53,876 nucleotides of DNA, from assembly GCA_948473085.1 (NCBI GenBank), contig CAOKWH010000014.1, positions 1 to 53,876 of the forward strand. Reading direction: 5' to 3'. Under the pieces are notes generated by a model, which worked only from the letters and a program-made list of their open reading frames with translations, had not been told where the DNA came from and searched no databases. This DNA comes from an uncultured Clostridia bacterium. Lineage in GTDB: Bacteria; Bacillota; Clostridia; Oscillospirales; Ruminococcaceae. The number at the start of each line of letters is the position of its first letter. The first letter of the stretch is position 1. Below, in pieces: positions 41,662 through 49,550 of this stretch. The position numbers and the translations under genes were made by a program.

Positions 41662-41930
41662 TATCCCTTTCCCTCTCGGATAAGCCCTTCCGGCAAAGCC
41701 CCGTGTTTTTCAATAACCCGCTACGGAAAAAGCCGGCCCGCTTTTGGGCAATGCTGCGCCTGCTAAAACCTTGCTGCCTGGCCCCTTTGCTGGTATCCGG
41801 GCAAAAAACTTCTGCCCCAATCCAGCCCAAACAGAGGGGCTGCCCCGCTTTAGGGCAACCACTGGCCGAGAGGGAATGGCGCCTGCCCCTGGAAAATGGC
41901 TGTATCTGATTTCACCCTTCCTGTGCTATC

Positions 41931-42015
41931 TAAAAGCCCTTTTTCCCGCCCCTCACGGGGCAACCGAAAAAGAGGGCCAATTATAGCATACCGGTGTAAA
42001 CACCTTCATGCTATC
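41931..42015 (+). repeat. REP-like palindromic element, copy 1
   Basis: Two hairpins: GCCCTTTTTCCCGCCCC paired with GGGGCAACCGAAAAAGAGGGC, then ATAGCAT..GGTGT aa ACACC..ATGCTAT. Near-identical to copy 2 about 115 bases on. Between the two copies lies CCTATCC/GGATAGG (42013-42034). Confidence 0.75.
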
Positions 42016-42046
42016 CTATCCACAAGCGGATAGGATATTAAAATTC

Positions 42047-42131
42047 TAAGAGCCCTTTTTCTCGCCCCTTGTGGGGCAACCGAAAAAGATGGCCAATTAT
42101 AGCATTCCGGTGTAAACACCTTCATGCTATA
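42047..42131 (+). repeat. REP-like palindromic element, copy 2
   Basis: Same two hairpins as copy 1 with a few changes. The end ATGCTATAAT provides a possible -10 for the gene at 42194. The gap between 41662 and 42193 otherwise holds no gene. Confidence 0.75.
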
Positions 42132-42193
42132 ATAGATAAAAAATAGCTGTTGCCTGCTCTGGGGGCAGCAGTATAAATTTGGAGAGGTGTTTT

Positions 42194-42712
42194 ATGTTGG
42201 AACAGATTAAATTTCCCCGGGTGGGGCGGCGGGTGCTGAAAACCCTGCTTGCAGTCCTGCTGGTTACAGTGGTGTATGAATATCTGCTGGGGGGCCGCAA
42301 CCCCTGCTTTGCCTGTATTGGCGCCGTATTTGGCATGGGCGGCTTCTGGCAGGAGGGGGCGCGCTTTGGCGGCAACCGCTTTGTGGGCACCCTGCTGGGC
42401 GGGCTGGTGGTTATCCCGTTTTACTGGCTCTATTACAACACCCCCTTTGGCATTCCCGACTATCTCTATCTGCTGCTGGGGTTGTTCTGTGTCATCTACA
42501 TCAACCTGCTGTTTGGGGCGGACAGCGCCATCCATCCCGGGTCGGTGGTGTACTTTGTGGTGCTGTTCACCGTCACGCAGGAGCGCTACATCTCCTACAC
42601 CATCGCCCGGATTATTGACACCGGCATTGGCGTGCTGTTCAGCCTGTGCATCAGCTGGGTGCTGCCCCACCGGCGGCTGCCTGCTGCCGAAAAACAGGAG
42701 GCGGCAGGTTGA
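42194..42712 (+). CDS. FUSC/aromatic acid exporter-like membrane protein
   Basis: A 172-residue protein with about five membrane helices. VGRRVLKTLLAVLLVTVVYEYLLGGRNPCFACIGAVFGM near the start and TVTQERYISYTIARIIDTGIGVLFSLCISWVL near the end match the repeated N-terminal layout of FUSC/ArAE-type transporters; the cytoplasmic half of larger family members is absent. GGAGAGG lies before the ATG at 42194; the frame continues to a TTG at 42179 without a ribosome site. Its stop overlaps the yaaA start (TTGA), so the two are translationally coupled. Confidence 0.75.
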   Translation: MLEQIKFPRVGRRVLKTLLAVLLVTVVYEYLLGGRNPCFACIGAVFGMGGFWQEGARFGGNRFVGTLLGGLVVIPFYWLYYNTPFGIPDYLYLLLGLFCVIYINLLFGADSAIHPGSVVYFVVLFTVTQERYISYTIARIIDTGIGVLFSLCISWVLPHRRLPAAEKQEAAG

Positions 42713-43488
42713 AGGTGATCATCTCCCCGGCCAAAAAGATGCGGGTGGATACCGATAGCTTTGCCATTGCCGGCCTGCCCCGGTTTTTGCCCCAAACGCG
42801 GCAGCTGCTTGCCGCCCTGCGCCGCATGGAGGATAGCCAGCTGCAGGCGCTGTGGGGCTGCAACAACGCCATTGCAGAGGAGAACACCCGCCGTATCCGG
42901 GAAATGGAGCTGACCGAAGCCCTGACCCCTGCCCTGCTGGCCTATGAGGGAATCCAGTACCAGTATATGGCCCCCGGCGTCTTTGAGGACGGGGAGCTGG
43001 ACTATATCGCCCAGCACCTGGCCATCCTATCGGGATTTTATGGCCTGCTGCGCCCCTTGGATGGCGTGGTGCCCTACCGGCTGGAAATGCAGGCCCGGCT
43101 CCGGGTGGAGGGCTACCGGAACCTCTACGCCTTCTGGGGGAACCGGCTGGCCGGCGCGCTGGCCGAGGAGTGCGGCACCCTAATCAACTTGGCCTCCAAG
43201 GAATACAGCCGGGCTGTGCTGCCCCATCTGCCGGAGCATATCCGGGTAATCACCTGCACTTTTGGCGACCTGGCCGGGGGCAAGGTGGTGGAAAAGGGCA
43301 CGCTGTGCAAAATGGCCCGGGGCCGGATGGTGCGCTTCATGGCCGAAAACCGGATTCAAACACCGGAACAGCTGCGGGAGTTTGACGGCATCACCTATGC
43401 CTATTCCCGGGATCACTCCACACCGGGGCACTATGTCTTTCTGCGGCTGGCGGCAGCCGGCAGCACCCGGCCGGCGCCGGAATTTTAG
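42709..43488 (+). CDS. yaaA: Peroxide stress protein YaaA (DUF328)
   Basis: A 259-residue protein. VIISPAKKMRVDTDSF at the start, LWGCNNAIAEENTRRI, FYGLLRPLDGVVPYRLEM (about residues 107-125), NLASKEYSRAV and CTFGDLAGGKVVEKGTL fit the YaaA family. The E. coli member binds DNA and lowers free iron during hydrogen peroxide stress. It begins at TTG 42709, overlapping the stop of the previous gene by four bases, with AGGAGG seven bases upstream. This start gives the canonical KVIISPAKKM N-terminus. Normal length. Confidence 0.92.
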   Translation: MKVIISPAKKMRVDTDSFAIAGLPRFLPQTRQLLAALRRMEDSQLQALWGCNNAIAEENTRRIREMELTEALTPALLAYEGIQYQYMAPGVFEDGELDYIAQHLAILSGFYGLLRPLDGVVPYRLEMQARLRVEGYRNLYAFWGNRLAGALAEECGTLINLASKEYSRAVLPHLPEHIRVITCTFGDLAGGKVVEKGTLCKMARGRMVRFMAENRIQTPEQLREFDGITYAYSRDHSTPGHYVFLRLAAAGSTRPAPEF

Positions 43489-43618
43489 CCAAACCGGCAG
43501 AATGGACAAAGCCCCTGGGCCAAAACCGGCAAAAGGGAGAAAAGCCGCCCCGCGCTACCCGCCCTTTCCGGAAAGTGGTAAAATAAAGCTACACATTTTA
43601 TAAAAGGAGGAACTGAAG

Positions 43619-44191
43619 ATGAAAAACCCACAGGTCACACTGCACATGGCAAACGGCTGCAATATTGTAATAGAACTGCTGCCCCAGGAAGCCCCCAACA
43701 CGGTGAACAGCTTTCTCTCCCTGGCCCGAAAGGGCTGTTATGATGGCCACAGCATCCAGCGCATTGTACCGGGCTATGTCATTGACGCCAGCTACGAGGC
43801 CTTTGGCCGGGAGGAGTGCAAGTATCTGATTGATAACGAATCCACCTCCCACGGCTTTCCCAACCAGCTGCGGCTGGAACCGGGCACCATTGCCATGGGC
43901 GGCTATGGCGAACTGGGCATTGCCGGGGGCGAATTCTTCTTCCCGCTGGCTTTTAGCGAAAAGCTGCAGGGCAACTACCCCGGTTTTGGCCGCATTATAG
44001 CAGGCTGGGAGGAAGTAAAGCGCTGGGAGGGCGTGCCCACCCGCCGGGTGCAGCACCCCGCCGGCCTGCCCATTGAGATAAACGAGCCGGTGGAACCGCT
44101 GACCATCCAAAGTGTAAGCATCGAAACCTTTGGGGAGGACTACCCCGAGCCGGTAAAGCGGGAGATGCTCCGCCTACCCCCCGGCTGGTAA
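43619..44191 (+). CDS. Cyclophilin-type peptidyl-prolyl cis-trans isomerase
   Basis: A 190-residue cytoplasmic cyclophilin. IVIELLPQEAPNTVNSFLSLARKGCYDGHSIQRIVPGYVI (about residues 15-54) contains the strand-helix unit and the catalytic arginine; the usual FHRVIPGF reads IQRIVPGY. LRLEPGTIAMG and PGFGRIIAGWEEVKRW complete the barrel. It has no signal peptide, so it catalyses proline isomerisation during cytoplasmic folding. AAAAGGAGG precedes the ATG. It has its own gap on both sides, so it is likely monocistronic. Downstream (44192-44444) there is a GGCCGGGG/CCCCGGCC hairpin and REP-like copy 3. Confidence 0.9.
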   Translation: MKNPQVTLHMANGCNIVIELLPQEAPNTVNSFLSLARKGCYDGHSIQRIVPGYVIDASYEAFGREECKYLIDNESTSHGFPNQLRLEPGTIAMGGYGELGIAGGEFFFPLAFSEKLQGNYPGFGRIIAGWEEVKRWEGVPTRRVQHPAGLPIEINEPVEPLTIQSVSIETFGEDYPEPVKREMLRLPPGW

Positions 44192-44278
44192 ACCCCTTTT
44201 ACGCTCCGTTGTCCGGCCGCCACCCCTGGCGCTGGGCAGCGGGGCCCCTTTTTCCTGCCCCTGGCCCGCTAAAAGCAA

Positions 44279-44302
44279 ATGGCCGGGGATAGCCCCGGCC
44301 AT
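44279..44302. other. GC-rich hairpin downstream of cyclophilin gene
   Basis: ATGGCCGGGG and CCCCGGCCAT form a perfect 10-bp stem with an ATAG loop; there is no T run. Confidence 0.6.
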
Positions 44303-44309
44303 TCTATGG

Positions 44310-44400
44310 TATAATTGGCCATCTTTTTCGGCTGCCCCGCAGGGGGCGAGAAAAAGGGCCTTTTAAATCCTGTATAATAACGACAAAGTCGTTATTATAC
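44310..44400 (-). repeat. REP-like palindromic element, copy 3
   Basis: Reverse orientation of the first hairpin (GGCCATCTTTTTCGG ... GGGGGCGAGAAAAAGGGCC), followed by a perfect hairpin GTATAATAACGAC aaa GTCGTTATTATAC (44372-44400). Confidence 0.7.
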
Positions 44401-44444
44401 TATAGGGCAAAACCGCCCCTGGCAACAGGGCTATAGGCCGATTT

Positions 44445-44777
44445 TTACTCCCTGATAAAAGCACTGTCCTGCTCGGGAAGGCCCGCTTCGTCTGAGAAAA
44501 ACCGCTCCACCCTCATGTGCAAATCATATTTCTCCCGCAGCTTTACAATCTGCTCCATCATCGGCGAGGCGTGGTGCAGATCTATCGCCTGCTGGTCTTT
44601 CCAGCTGTCTATCAGCAGCACCGTTTCGGCATCCTCCAGCGGAAGAAAATATTCGTACCTGATATTCCCCTCCTCGGCACGGATCTCCTGGACAATTCCG
44701 GAGGATTGCATCTCCTCTGCAAATTTCCTGGCATTCCCGTTTTTCCCTGTATAATAAATATGTATTGTTATAGCCAT
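44445..44777 (-). CDS. Antibiotic biosynthesis monooxygenase (ABM)-domain protein
   Basis: A 110-residue small alpha/beta-barrel protein. MAITIHIYYTGKNGNARKFAEEM, IRYEYFLPLEDAETVLLIDSWKDQQAIDLHHASPMM and a C-terminal strand MRVERF fit the dimeric ABM/heme-degrading fold (YgiN-like). Such proteins oxidise quinone-like compounds or simply fold as small sensors; the substrate is unknown. The frame extends further upstream to 44879, but the AGGAGG eight bases before the ATG at 44777 sets the start. Confidence 0.8.
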   Translation of the reverse strand: MAITIHIYYTGKNGNARKFAEEMQSSGIVQEIRAEEGNIRYEYFLPLEDAETVLLIDSWKDQQAIDLHHASPMMEQIVKLREKYDLHMRVERFFSDEAGLPEQDSAFIRE

Positions 44778-44887
44778 TGTGTCTGCCTCCTGTTTTAACG
44801 GACAGAAGATGAGCCACCGTTCTGCCCCAAGTTCTGCTTGTATTTGCTTTGGGTTCAGCCGCCCTGTTCCAAGACGCAAAAACGCCC

Positions 44888-44928
44888 CCCGGCCGGTACC
44901 AACGGCTGGGGGCGCTTTTTTTATTCAG
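44888..44928 (-). terminator. Terminator of amidohydrolase 2
   Basis: GCGCCCCCAGCCG against CGGCCGGGGGGCGT on the minus strand, followed by TTTTGCG; the plus-strand side has T7. Confidence 0.85.
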
Positions 44929-44993
44929 TCCTGCACCTCGATAGGCATTCACCTAATCCCTTTCTGCTCTATGTTTTTGCCTGGGTGTTTTCC

Positions 44994-46214
44994 TCAGGCT
45001 TCCTTATAAACCTTACCGCCCTTCATCACAAAGCTGCAGCGGGTCATGGCGGTGATATCCTCCATGGGGTTGCCGTCAAAGGCTACAATGTCGGCCAGCT
45101 TGCCCGGCTCGATGGAGCCGATGCTCTCCTGCTTCTGCATCAGTTCGCTGGCTGTTTTAGTGGCGGCAATAATAGCCTGGGCAGGGGTCATGCCATAGCG
45201 GCACATCAGCTCGAACTCATAGGTCTGCTTGCCGTGGAAGTTAAACGGGGTGCCGCTGTCGGTGCCGAAGGCGATGGGGATATTCTCCTCGATGCAGCGC
45301 TTAAAGCCCTTGGTGGCCTGCAGGAACACCTGCCGGGCCTTTTCAATCATCCAGTCGGGAGAACCAATCTCCTTGCCCTTTTCCACAATGCGCTCGGCGG
45401 CAATCAGGGTGGGCACCAGGGTGGTGCCATGCTCCTTCATCAGCCCGATGCCTTCCTCATCCATCAGCATGCCGTGCTCCACCGAGGTAACGCCGGCCCG
45501 GATGGCATCCTTGATGCCGCTGGTGCCATGGGCATGCACAGCCGTTGTCATGCCATACATCTTGGCGGTGTCGCAGATGGCTTTCATCTCCTCCAGGCTC
45601 ATCTGCTGGGCGCCTACGGTGGTGCCCAAGCTCATGACGCCGCCGGTGCCCATAAACTTGATAAAGTCAACACCATATTTAATATTGTAGCGCACCCCCT
45701 TCATCATCTCGGCCGGGCCGTCGGCAGCAAAGCCGCTCATTACCACGCCATCATGGATGTAGGGGTTGTAATGGCTGTCGGCATGGCCACCGGTGGAGGA
45801 GATGGGGCTGCCGCACACCATCAGACGGGGGCCGGGCAGGTCGCCGCGGTCGATGGCATTGCGGATAGCAACATCCAAAAAGCCCTGGTCGCCGCAGGAA
45901 CGCACCGAAGTAAACCCGGCCATCAGATCGGCCTTTACATTGTTCGCCGCCTTCAGGGTGGCGGTGCCCAGCTTTTCATAGGGGGCGGTGCCCATAGAGG
46001 AGCCCTCGCCATTGCTGGCCAGGTGCATGTGGCAGTCGCACAGGCCGGGGGTGACAAACCGCTCCCCCAGGTCGATAACCTCGCAGCCCTCCAGCTTGGC
46101 CCCGGCCGCCGGTGTAACAGCGGTGATGGTCTCCCCCTCTACAAAGATTACTACATTTTCCAGCACAGTGCCGGTCATGGAATCGAACAGTTTGGAACAT
46201 TTAATTGCCTTCAT
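44994..46214 (-). CDS. Amidohydrolase-family protein 2 (imidazolonepropionase/prolidase-like)
   Basis: A 406-residue metal-dependent hydrolase. The N-terminal composite beta domain (MKAIKCSKLFDSMTGTVLENVVIFVEG) is followed by the barrel with HMHL (about residue 64), STGGHADSHYNPY, HAHGTSGIKDA (about 218), VEHGMLMDEEG and FGTDSGTP (about 307), the standard amidohydrolase metal ligands, and the C-terminal IEPGKLADIVAFDGNPMEDI. It is cytoplasmic. The substrate is not deducible; relatives hydrolyse dipeptides, amides and imidazolone propionate. The next gene upstream (46248) is a close paralogue, so a tandem duplication is likely. Confidence 0.9.
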   Translation of the reverse strand: MKAIKCSKLFDSMTGTVLENVVIFVEGETITAVTPAAGAKLEGCEVIDLGERFVTPGLCDCHMHLASNGEGSSMGTAPYEKLGTATLKAANNVKADLMAGFTSVRSCGDQGFLDVAIRNAIDRGDLPGPRLMVCGSPISSTGGHADSHYNPYIHDGVVMSGFAADGPAEMMKGVRYNIKYGVDFIKFMGTGGVMSLGTTVGAQQMSLEEMKAICDTAKMYGMTTAVHAHGTSGIKDAIRAGVTSVEHGMLMDEEGIGLMKEHGTTLVPTLIAAERIVEKGKEIGSPDWMIEKARQVFLQATKGFKRCIEENIPIAFGTDSGTPFNFHGKQTYEFELMCRYGMTPAQAIIAATKTASELMQKQESIGSIEPGKLADIVAFDGNPMEDITAMTRCSFVMKGGKVYKEA

Positions 46215-46247
46215 GGTGCCTTATCCTTTCTATCTCAATGCAGTTTT

Positions 46248-47468
46248 TTAAGCCTTGTATACCTCGCCGCCCTTCATTACGAAGCTGCAGCGGGTCATGG
46301 CGGTGATATCCTCCATGGGGTTGCCGTCAAAGGCCACAATGTCGGCATAGCGGCCCGGCTCGATGGCGCCCACATCCGGCTTGCGCATCAGCTCGCTGGC
46401 TGTCTTGGTGGCGGCAGTCAGGGCCTGGGTGGGGGTCATGCCATAGCGGCACATCAGCTCAAATTCATACGCCTGCTTGCCGTGGAAGTTAAACGGGGTG
46501 CCACTGTCGGTGCCGAAGGCGATGGGGATGTTCTCCTCAATGCAGCGCTTAAAGCCCTTGGTGGCCTGCTGGAACACAGTATTGGCCTTGGCAATGGCCC
46601 AATCCGGGGTGCCAATCTCCTTGCCCTTTACCACAATGCGCTCGGCGGCAATCAGGGTGGGCACCAGGGTAGTGCCATGCTCCTTCATCAGCTGGACGCC
46701 CTCCTCATCCATCAGCATACCATGCTCCACCGAGGTGACGCCGGCCCGGATAGCGTCCTTGATGCCGCTGGTGCCGTGGGCATGGGTGGCAATGGTCATG
46801 CCGTACATCTTGGCGGTATCGCAGATGGCCTTCATCTCCTCCAGGCTCATCTGCTGGGCGCCCACGGTGGTGCCCCGGCTCATTACGCCGCCGGTGGACA
46901 TGTATTTAATCATATCTACGCCGTGCTTGATGTTGTAGCGCACCGCCTTAATCAGCTCATCCGGGCCATCGCCAATGGCCGGGGCGGTGTTCAGCTCGTC
47001 GTTCAGGTAGGGGCTGTAGTGGTCATCGGCGTGGCCGCCGGTGGTGGAAATAGCCGCGCCGGATGTCATCAGGCGGGGGCCCCAGTGCTCGCCCCGGTTA
47101 ATGGCATCCCGGATTGCCTCGTCCACAAAGCCGTTGCCGCCCACCACCCGCAGGCTGGTGAAGCCGGCCATCAGGTCGGCGTGGGCACACTTCAGGGCCG
47201 CCAGGGTCCAATCGGCAATGGTTTCATACGGCTTGGTGGCAGAGGGGTTGGCCTGGCCATCCATCATCAGGTGCACATGGCAGTCACACAGGCCGGGTGT
47301 CACAAACCGCTCCCCCAGGTCGATAACCTCGTAGCCCTCCAGCCGGGCCTCGGCCAGCGGGGCAATGGCGGCAATGCGCTCGCCCTCGGTGAAAATCACC
47401 ACATTCTCCCGCACCTGGCCGGTTTGGGAATCGAACATCTTGGAACACTTGATTGCCTTGTTTGCCAT
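46248..47468 (-). CDS. Amidohydrolase-family protein 1 (paralogue of the preceding)
   Basis: A 406-residue protein with the same layout and motifs as its neighbour (HVHL, STTGGHADDHYSPY, TTVGAQQMSLEEMKAICDTAKMYGM identical in both). The two differ mainly in the N-terminal third and near residues 150-180. The frame runs on upstream to 47675, but GAAAGGAAG is eight bases before the ATG at 47468 and the following residues match the neighbour, so this start is preferred. It lies 33 bases upstream of its paralogue, and both are downstream of a leader peptide and terminator-like hairpin. Confidence 0.9.
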   Translation of the reverse strand: MANKAIKCSKMFDSQTGQVRENVVIFTEGERIAAIAPLAEARLEGYEVIDLGERFVTPGLCDCHVHLMMDGQANPSATKPYETIADWTLAALKCAHADLMAGFTSLRVVGGNGFVDEAIRDAINRGEHWGPRLMTSGAAISTTGGHADDHYSPYLNDELNTAPAIGDGPDELIKAVRYNIKHGVDMIKYMSTGGVMSRGTTVGAQQMSLEEMKAICDTAKMYGMTIATHAHGTSGIKDAIRAGVTSVEHGMLMDEEGVQLMKEHGTTLVPTLIAAERIVVKGKEIGTPDWAIAKANTVFQQATKGFKRCIEENIPIAFGTDSGTPFNFHGKQAYEFELMCRYGMTPTQALTAATKTASELMRKPDVGAIEPGRYADIVAFDGNPMEDITAMTRCSFVMKGGEVYKA

Positions 47469-47502
47469 AATAAAAACTTCCTTTCTTCCTGTGGGTGGTT
47501 TG

Positions 47503-47547
47503 TAAAAATAAAAAGAACAGACCTGCCAAATTGGCTGAATCTGTTCT
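47503..47547 (-). terminator. Attenuator-like terminator in the amidohydrolase leader
   Basis: Minus strand AGAACAGA ... TCTGTTCT stem, extended by GCC/GGC pairs around AATTT, followed by TTTTTATTTTT. It lies between the leader peptide (ends 47753) and the ATG at 47468, a position expected for an attenuator. Confidence 0.85.
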
Positions 47548-47752
47548 CTGAAAACAAAAATAGTTGGATATCCGCGCCGGACAGACAAAAAAGCGCCTGC
47601 CTTGCCCGAAAGAAGCTGCCAAAACCCCTGCAACCCTAACAGAAGCAGGAAACCGGAGCCGGGAGGCTGCGCCAATGGTACCGGCGCCGCATCAAGCGGG
47701 CCGGAAGGGGCTGCCGGACAAAAACCGGCGGGAAACGGGACAGCATCTTTCG

Positions 47753-47866
47753 TCAGAGAACATATTCTGTTTGAAAAGGGACGACGACCTTTAGCATTAG
47801 GCTTAGGACGACGACGGGTAGAATAGCAATGATACGAATAATGCCGCTAATGTCGCTGACCATCAT
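47753..47866 (-). CDS. Branched-chain-amino-acid-rich leader peptide
   Basis: A 37-residue peptide with about seven Ile, eight or nine Val and five Leu codons in clusters (SGIIRIIAIL, PVVVLSL, LKVVVP), resembling ilv-type attenuator leader peptides of other bacteria. It is preceded by AGGTGG five bases before the ATG, lies about 80 bases after a consensus promoter, and is followed by about 200 bases and a terminator hairpin before the amidohydrolase genes. Charged-tRNA sensing of Ile/Val/Leu is inferred from codon content. The codons read GTC GTC GTC twice and several ATT. Confidence 0.7.
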   Translation of the reverse strand: MMVSDISGIIRIIAILPVVVLSLMLKVVVPFQTEYVL

Positions 47867-47953
47867 GCTATCCACCTGCCTTTTCAGTCAAATTGTTCTC
47901 CGGCGGGGCTTTCCCAATTTATCGCTTTAGCCCGCTGCCAGGTTCTGTCCTCC

Positions 47954-47982
47954 ATTATCTGCTTCTTTTCCGCATTTGTCAA
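47954..47982 (-). promoter_or_regulatory. Promoter of leader peptide-amidohydrolase operon
   Basis: A perfect TTGACA (47977-47982), 17 bases and GATAAT (47954-47959) on the minus strand, about 88 bases upstream of the leader-peptide start. Confidence 0.85.
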
Positions 47983-48049
47983 TCCCCAAATGAAAATTTA
48001 TACAATTTCCATAAAACCGGCAGGTGATTGTTTAAAACAAACAGGCAGC

Positions 48050-48087
48050 TTTCCCCGCCGGGCATGGCTTCGGCCCGGTTAGGGAAA
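48050..48087 (-). terminator. Terminator-like hairpin after yjdF
   Basis: TTTCCC and GGGAAA with ACCGGGC and GCCCGGC form a long stem, followed 10 bases later by a T-rich stretch (TGTTTGTTTTAA) on the minus strand. Confidence 0.5.
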
Positions 48088-48104
48088 AGCGGCGGCTTTT
48101 GGGG

Positions 48105-48521
48105 TCAATGCCCCCTGTGCCGCGCCCGCCGCTTCTGCTGCTTTTGTTCAAAGCGCTGTTTCTTTTCGGCTTCCCGCTGTTCCCTGCTGCGCTGCTTTCG
48201 CCCGGTTTTATTCTGCTCCCGCTGCAGCTGCAGCGCCTGCTGGGAGCGGGTGCCAATCCCCAACGGCTGCACCTGCTTTTTGGCGGCGCGCTGCCTGCGC
48301 TTGGGGTTATCGGCAGTTTGCCTTGTCCCGGCGGCAACAGCCGGGCTAAAACATAGCTTATCGTACTGTTTGAGGATAAACTCCCACACCTCGTGCTCCT
48401 TCGGTTCGGCTCCAAATGTGACCTTGCACGCCGACAGCTTGCCCTCTGCCACCCGTTCAAAAACGCCTACCCAAAAAGGCCCCTCAAAAAATACGGTCAG
48501 CTTTCCGCTTTCTGTGTCCAT
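48105..48521 (-). CDS. yjdF: YjdF-family protein (DUF2992)
   Basis: A 138-residue protein. The N-terminal beta domain (KLTVFFEGPFWVGVFERVAEGKLSACKVTFGAEPKEHEVWEFIL, about residues 7-50) and the highly basic helical C-terminus (NPKRRQRAAKKQVQ, GIGTRSQQALQLQREQNKTG, QKRRARHRGH) match the YjdF family. It is a small, probably nucleic-acid-binding, protein. The family is usually preceded by the yjdF RNA, an aptamer that responds to azaaromatic compounds; a matching leader is found upstream. Monocistronic. Confidence 0.93.
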   Translation of the reverse strand: MDTESGKLTVFFEGPFWVGVFERVAEGKLSACKVTFGAEPKEHEVWEFILKQYDKLCFSPAVAAGTRQTADNPKRRQRAAKKQVQPLGIGTRSQQALQLQREQNKTGRKQRSREQREAEKKQRFEQKQQKRRARHRGH

Positions 48522-48554
48522 ACCTGTTCCCTCCTAAAATGATGGACAAAGAAT

Positions 48555-48660
48555 GGACAACCCAGGAGGGGCAGGTTACTTACCCTGTCAAATGGACAGG
48601 ACGGCCGGGCTACCTACCGGCTCTAACATCCCTTTTTGCGGGATGCGTTGCGTTTTTATC
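48555..48660 (-). ncRNA. yjdF riboswitch (probable)
   Basis: On the minus strand the region upstream of yjdF begins AAAAACGCAACGCATCCC and includes a GCATCCC/GGGATG hairpin, an AGCCGG/CCGG region and a CCTGTCC/GGACAGG hairpin, then AGTAACCTGCCCC, before the AGGAGGG ribosome site. Position and structure fit the yjdF RNA motif known to precede this gene. The assignment rests on memory of the motif and gene context; a covariance search is required to confirm it. Confidence 0.75.
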
Positions 48661-48716
48661 TTTGCTATTATCCGCCAGGCCCCTTGATAAGGCGCTGGCT
48701 TTTGTCTATCCCCCGC

Positions 48717-48763
48717 TAAAAACCTCTTTTGCCCCAAGCCCGGCGGCCCGGGGCAAATTGAGG
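48717..48763 (-). terminator. Terminator of mtnN-like gene
   Basis: TGCCCC and GGGGCA with CCTC/GAGG at the base form the stem; the minus strand continues TTTTTAGC. It begins eight bases after the stop codon. Confidence 0.75.
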
Positions 48764-48770
48764 GGTGTTT

Positions 48771-49457
48771 TTACAACCGGCGCAGGGTTTCCAGCAGCAC
48801 ATCGGCGGCCACATCGGCAGCGGCAGCCTCGTTTTCGGCGTAGGTGGCGGTGGCCTCATCGTCGGCATTGTCCGAAATGCTGCGGATATTGGCAATGGGC
48901 ACCTTGTAGATATGGCAGATCTGGGCCATGGCCTGGGCCTCCATATCAATGCAGTAGGCATCCGGATGGGGGGAGAGCAGCTTTTCCTTGAGCAGGCTGT
49001 CGTCAATAAACATATCCCCGGTGATGGTCTTGCCCACCACATAGTTCCAGCCGCGGCCGGCCATGCTCTCGCAGGCCTGACGGGCGGCCTCCCGGATGCG
49101 CGCATCATACTCATAATCCGCCACAAAGGGGTAATAACGGCTCATAATGGAAGGGCCGACATCGTAGGTGGTGGTGCTGGTACCAATCACCACATCCTTG
49201 ACATGGATATCCCGGCGGATACCCCCGGCAACCCCCACATTGATGACACAATCCACCCCAAAGCGGTCAATGAGCAGCATGGTGGTGTGGGCGGCGTTTA
49301 CCTTGCCCACGCCGCAGGTGACCAGCACAACCTCCTTGCCGGCGCAGACCCCCTTGTAAAAGGTCATATCGCAGAGCGGCACCTCCTTTTCCACCTGCAT
49401 ATTCTCCCGGATTTTCTTAATTTCCACCGGCATGGCGCCGATAATACCGTATACCAT
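48771..49457 (-). CDS. mtnN: 5'-methylthioadenosine/S-adenosylhomocysteine nucleosidase
   Basis: A 228-residue nucleosidase that hydrolyses MTA and SAH to free adenine, salvaging methionine and feeding the LuxS route. VYGIIGAMPVEIKKI (catalytic Glu near residue 10), VGVAGGIRRDI, TGDMFIDD, CIDMEAQAMAQICHIY and ISDNADDE carry the substrate-binding and catalytic Glu/Asp. The ATG at 49457 is preferred (AAAGGA nine bases upstream) over 49463. Monocistronic with its own terminator. Confidence 0.93.
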   Translation of the reverse strand: MVYGIIGAMPVEIKKIRENMQVEKEVPLCDMTFYKGVCAGKEVVLVTCGVGKVNAAHTTMLLIDRFGVDCVINVGVAGGIRRDIHVKDVVIGTSTTTYDVGPSIMSRYYPFVADYEYDARIREAARQACESMAGRGWNYVVGKTITGDMFIDDSLLKEKLLSPHPDAYCIDMEAQAMAQICHIYKVPIANIRSISDNADDEATATYAENEAAAADVAADVLLETLRRL

Positions 49458-49550
49458 TGTCATTCATCCTTTCTGTGCGTTTCTACTGTCCAGTATAGCC
49501 GAAACAGGGGGAATAAGGCAATAGTTTCTCTTTTTTTGTCCGGCAAAAAG

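Noticed and set aside
44838-47639. A 933-codon plus-strand reading frame across both amidohydrolases
   Set aside because: Antisense shadow of two clear paralogues; the repeats in it only mirror the duplicated genes.
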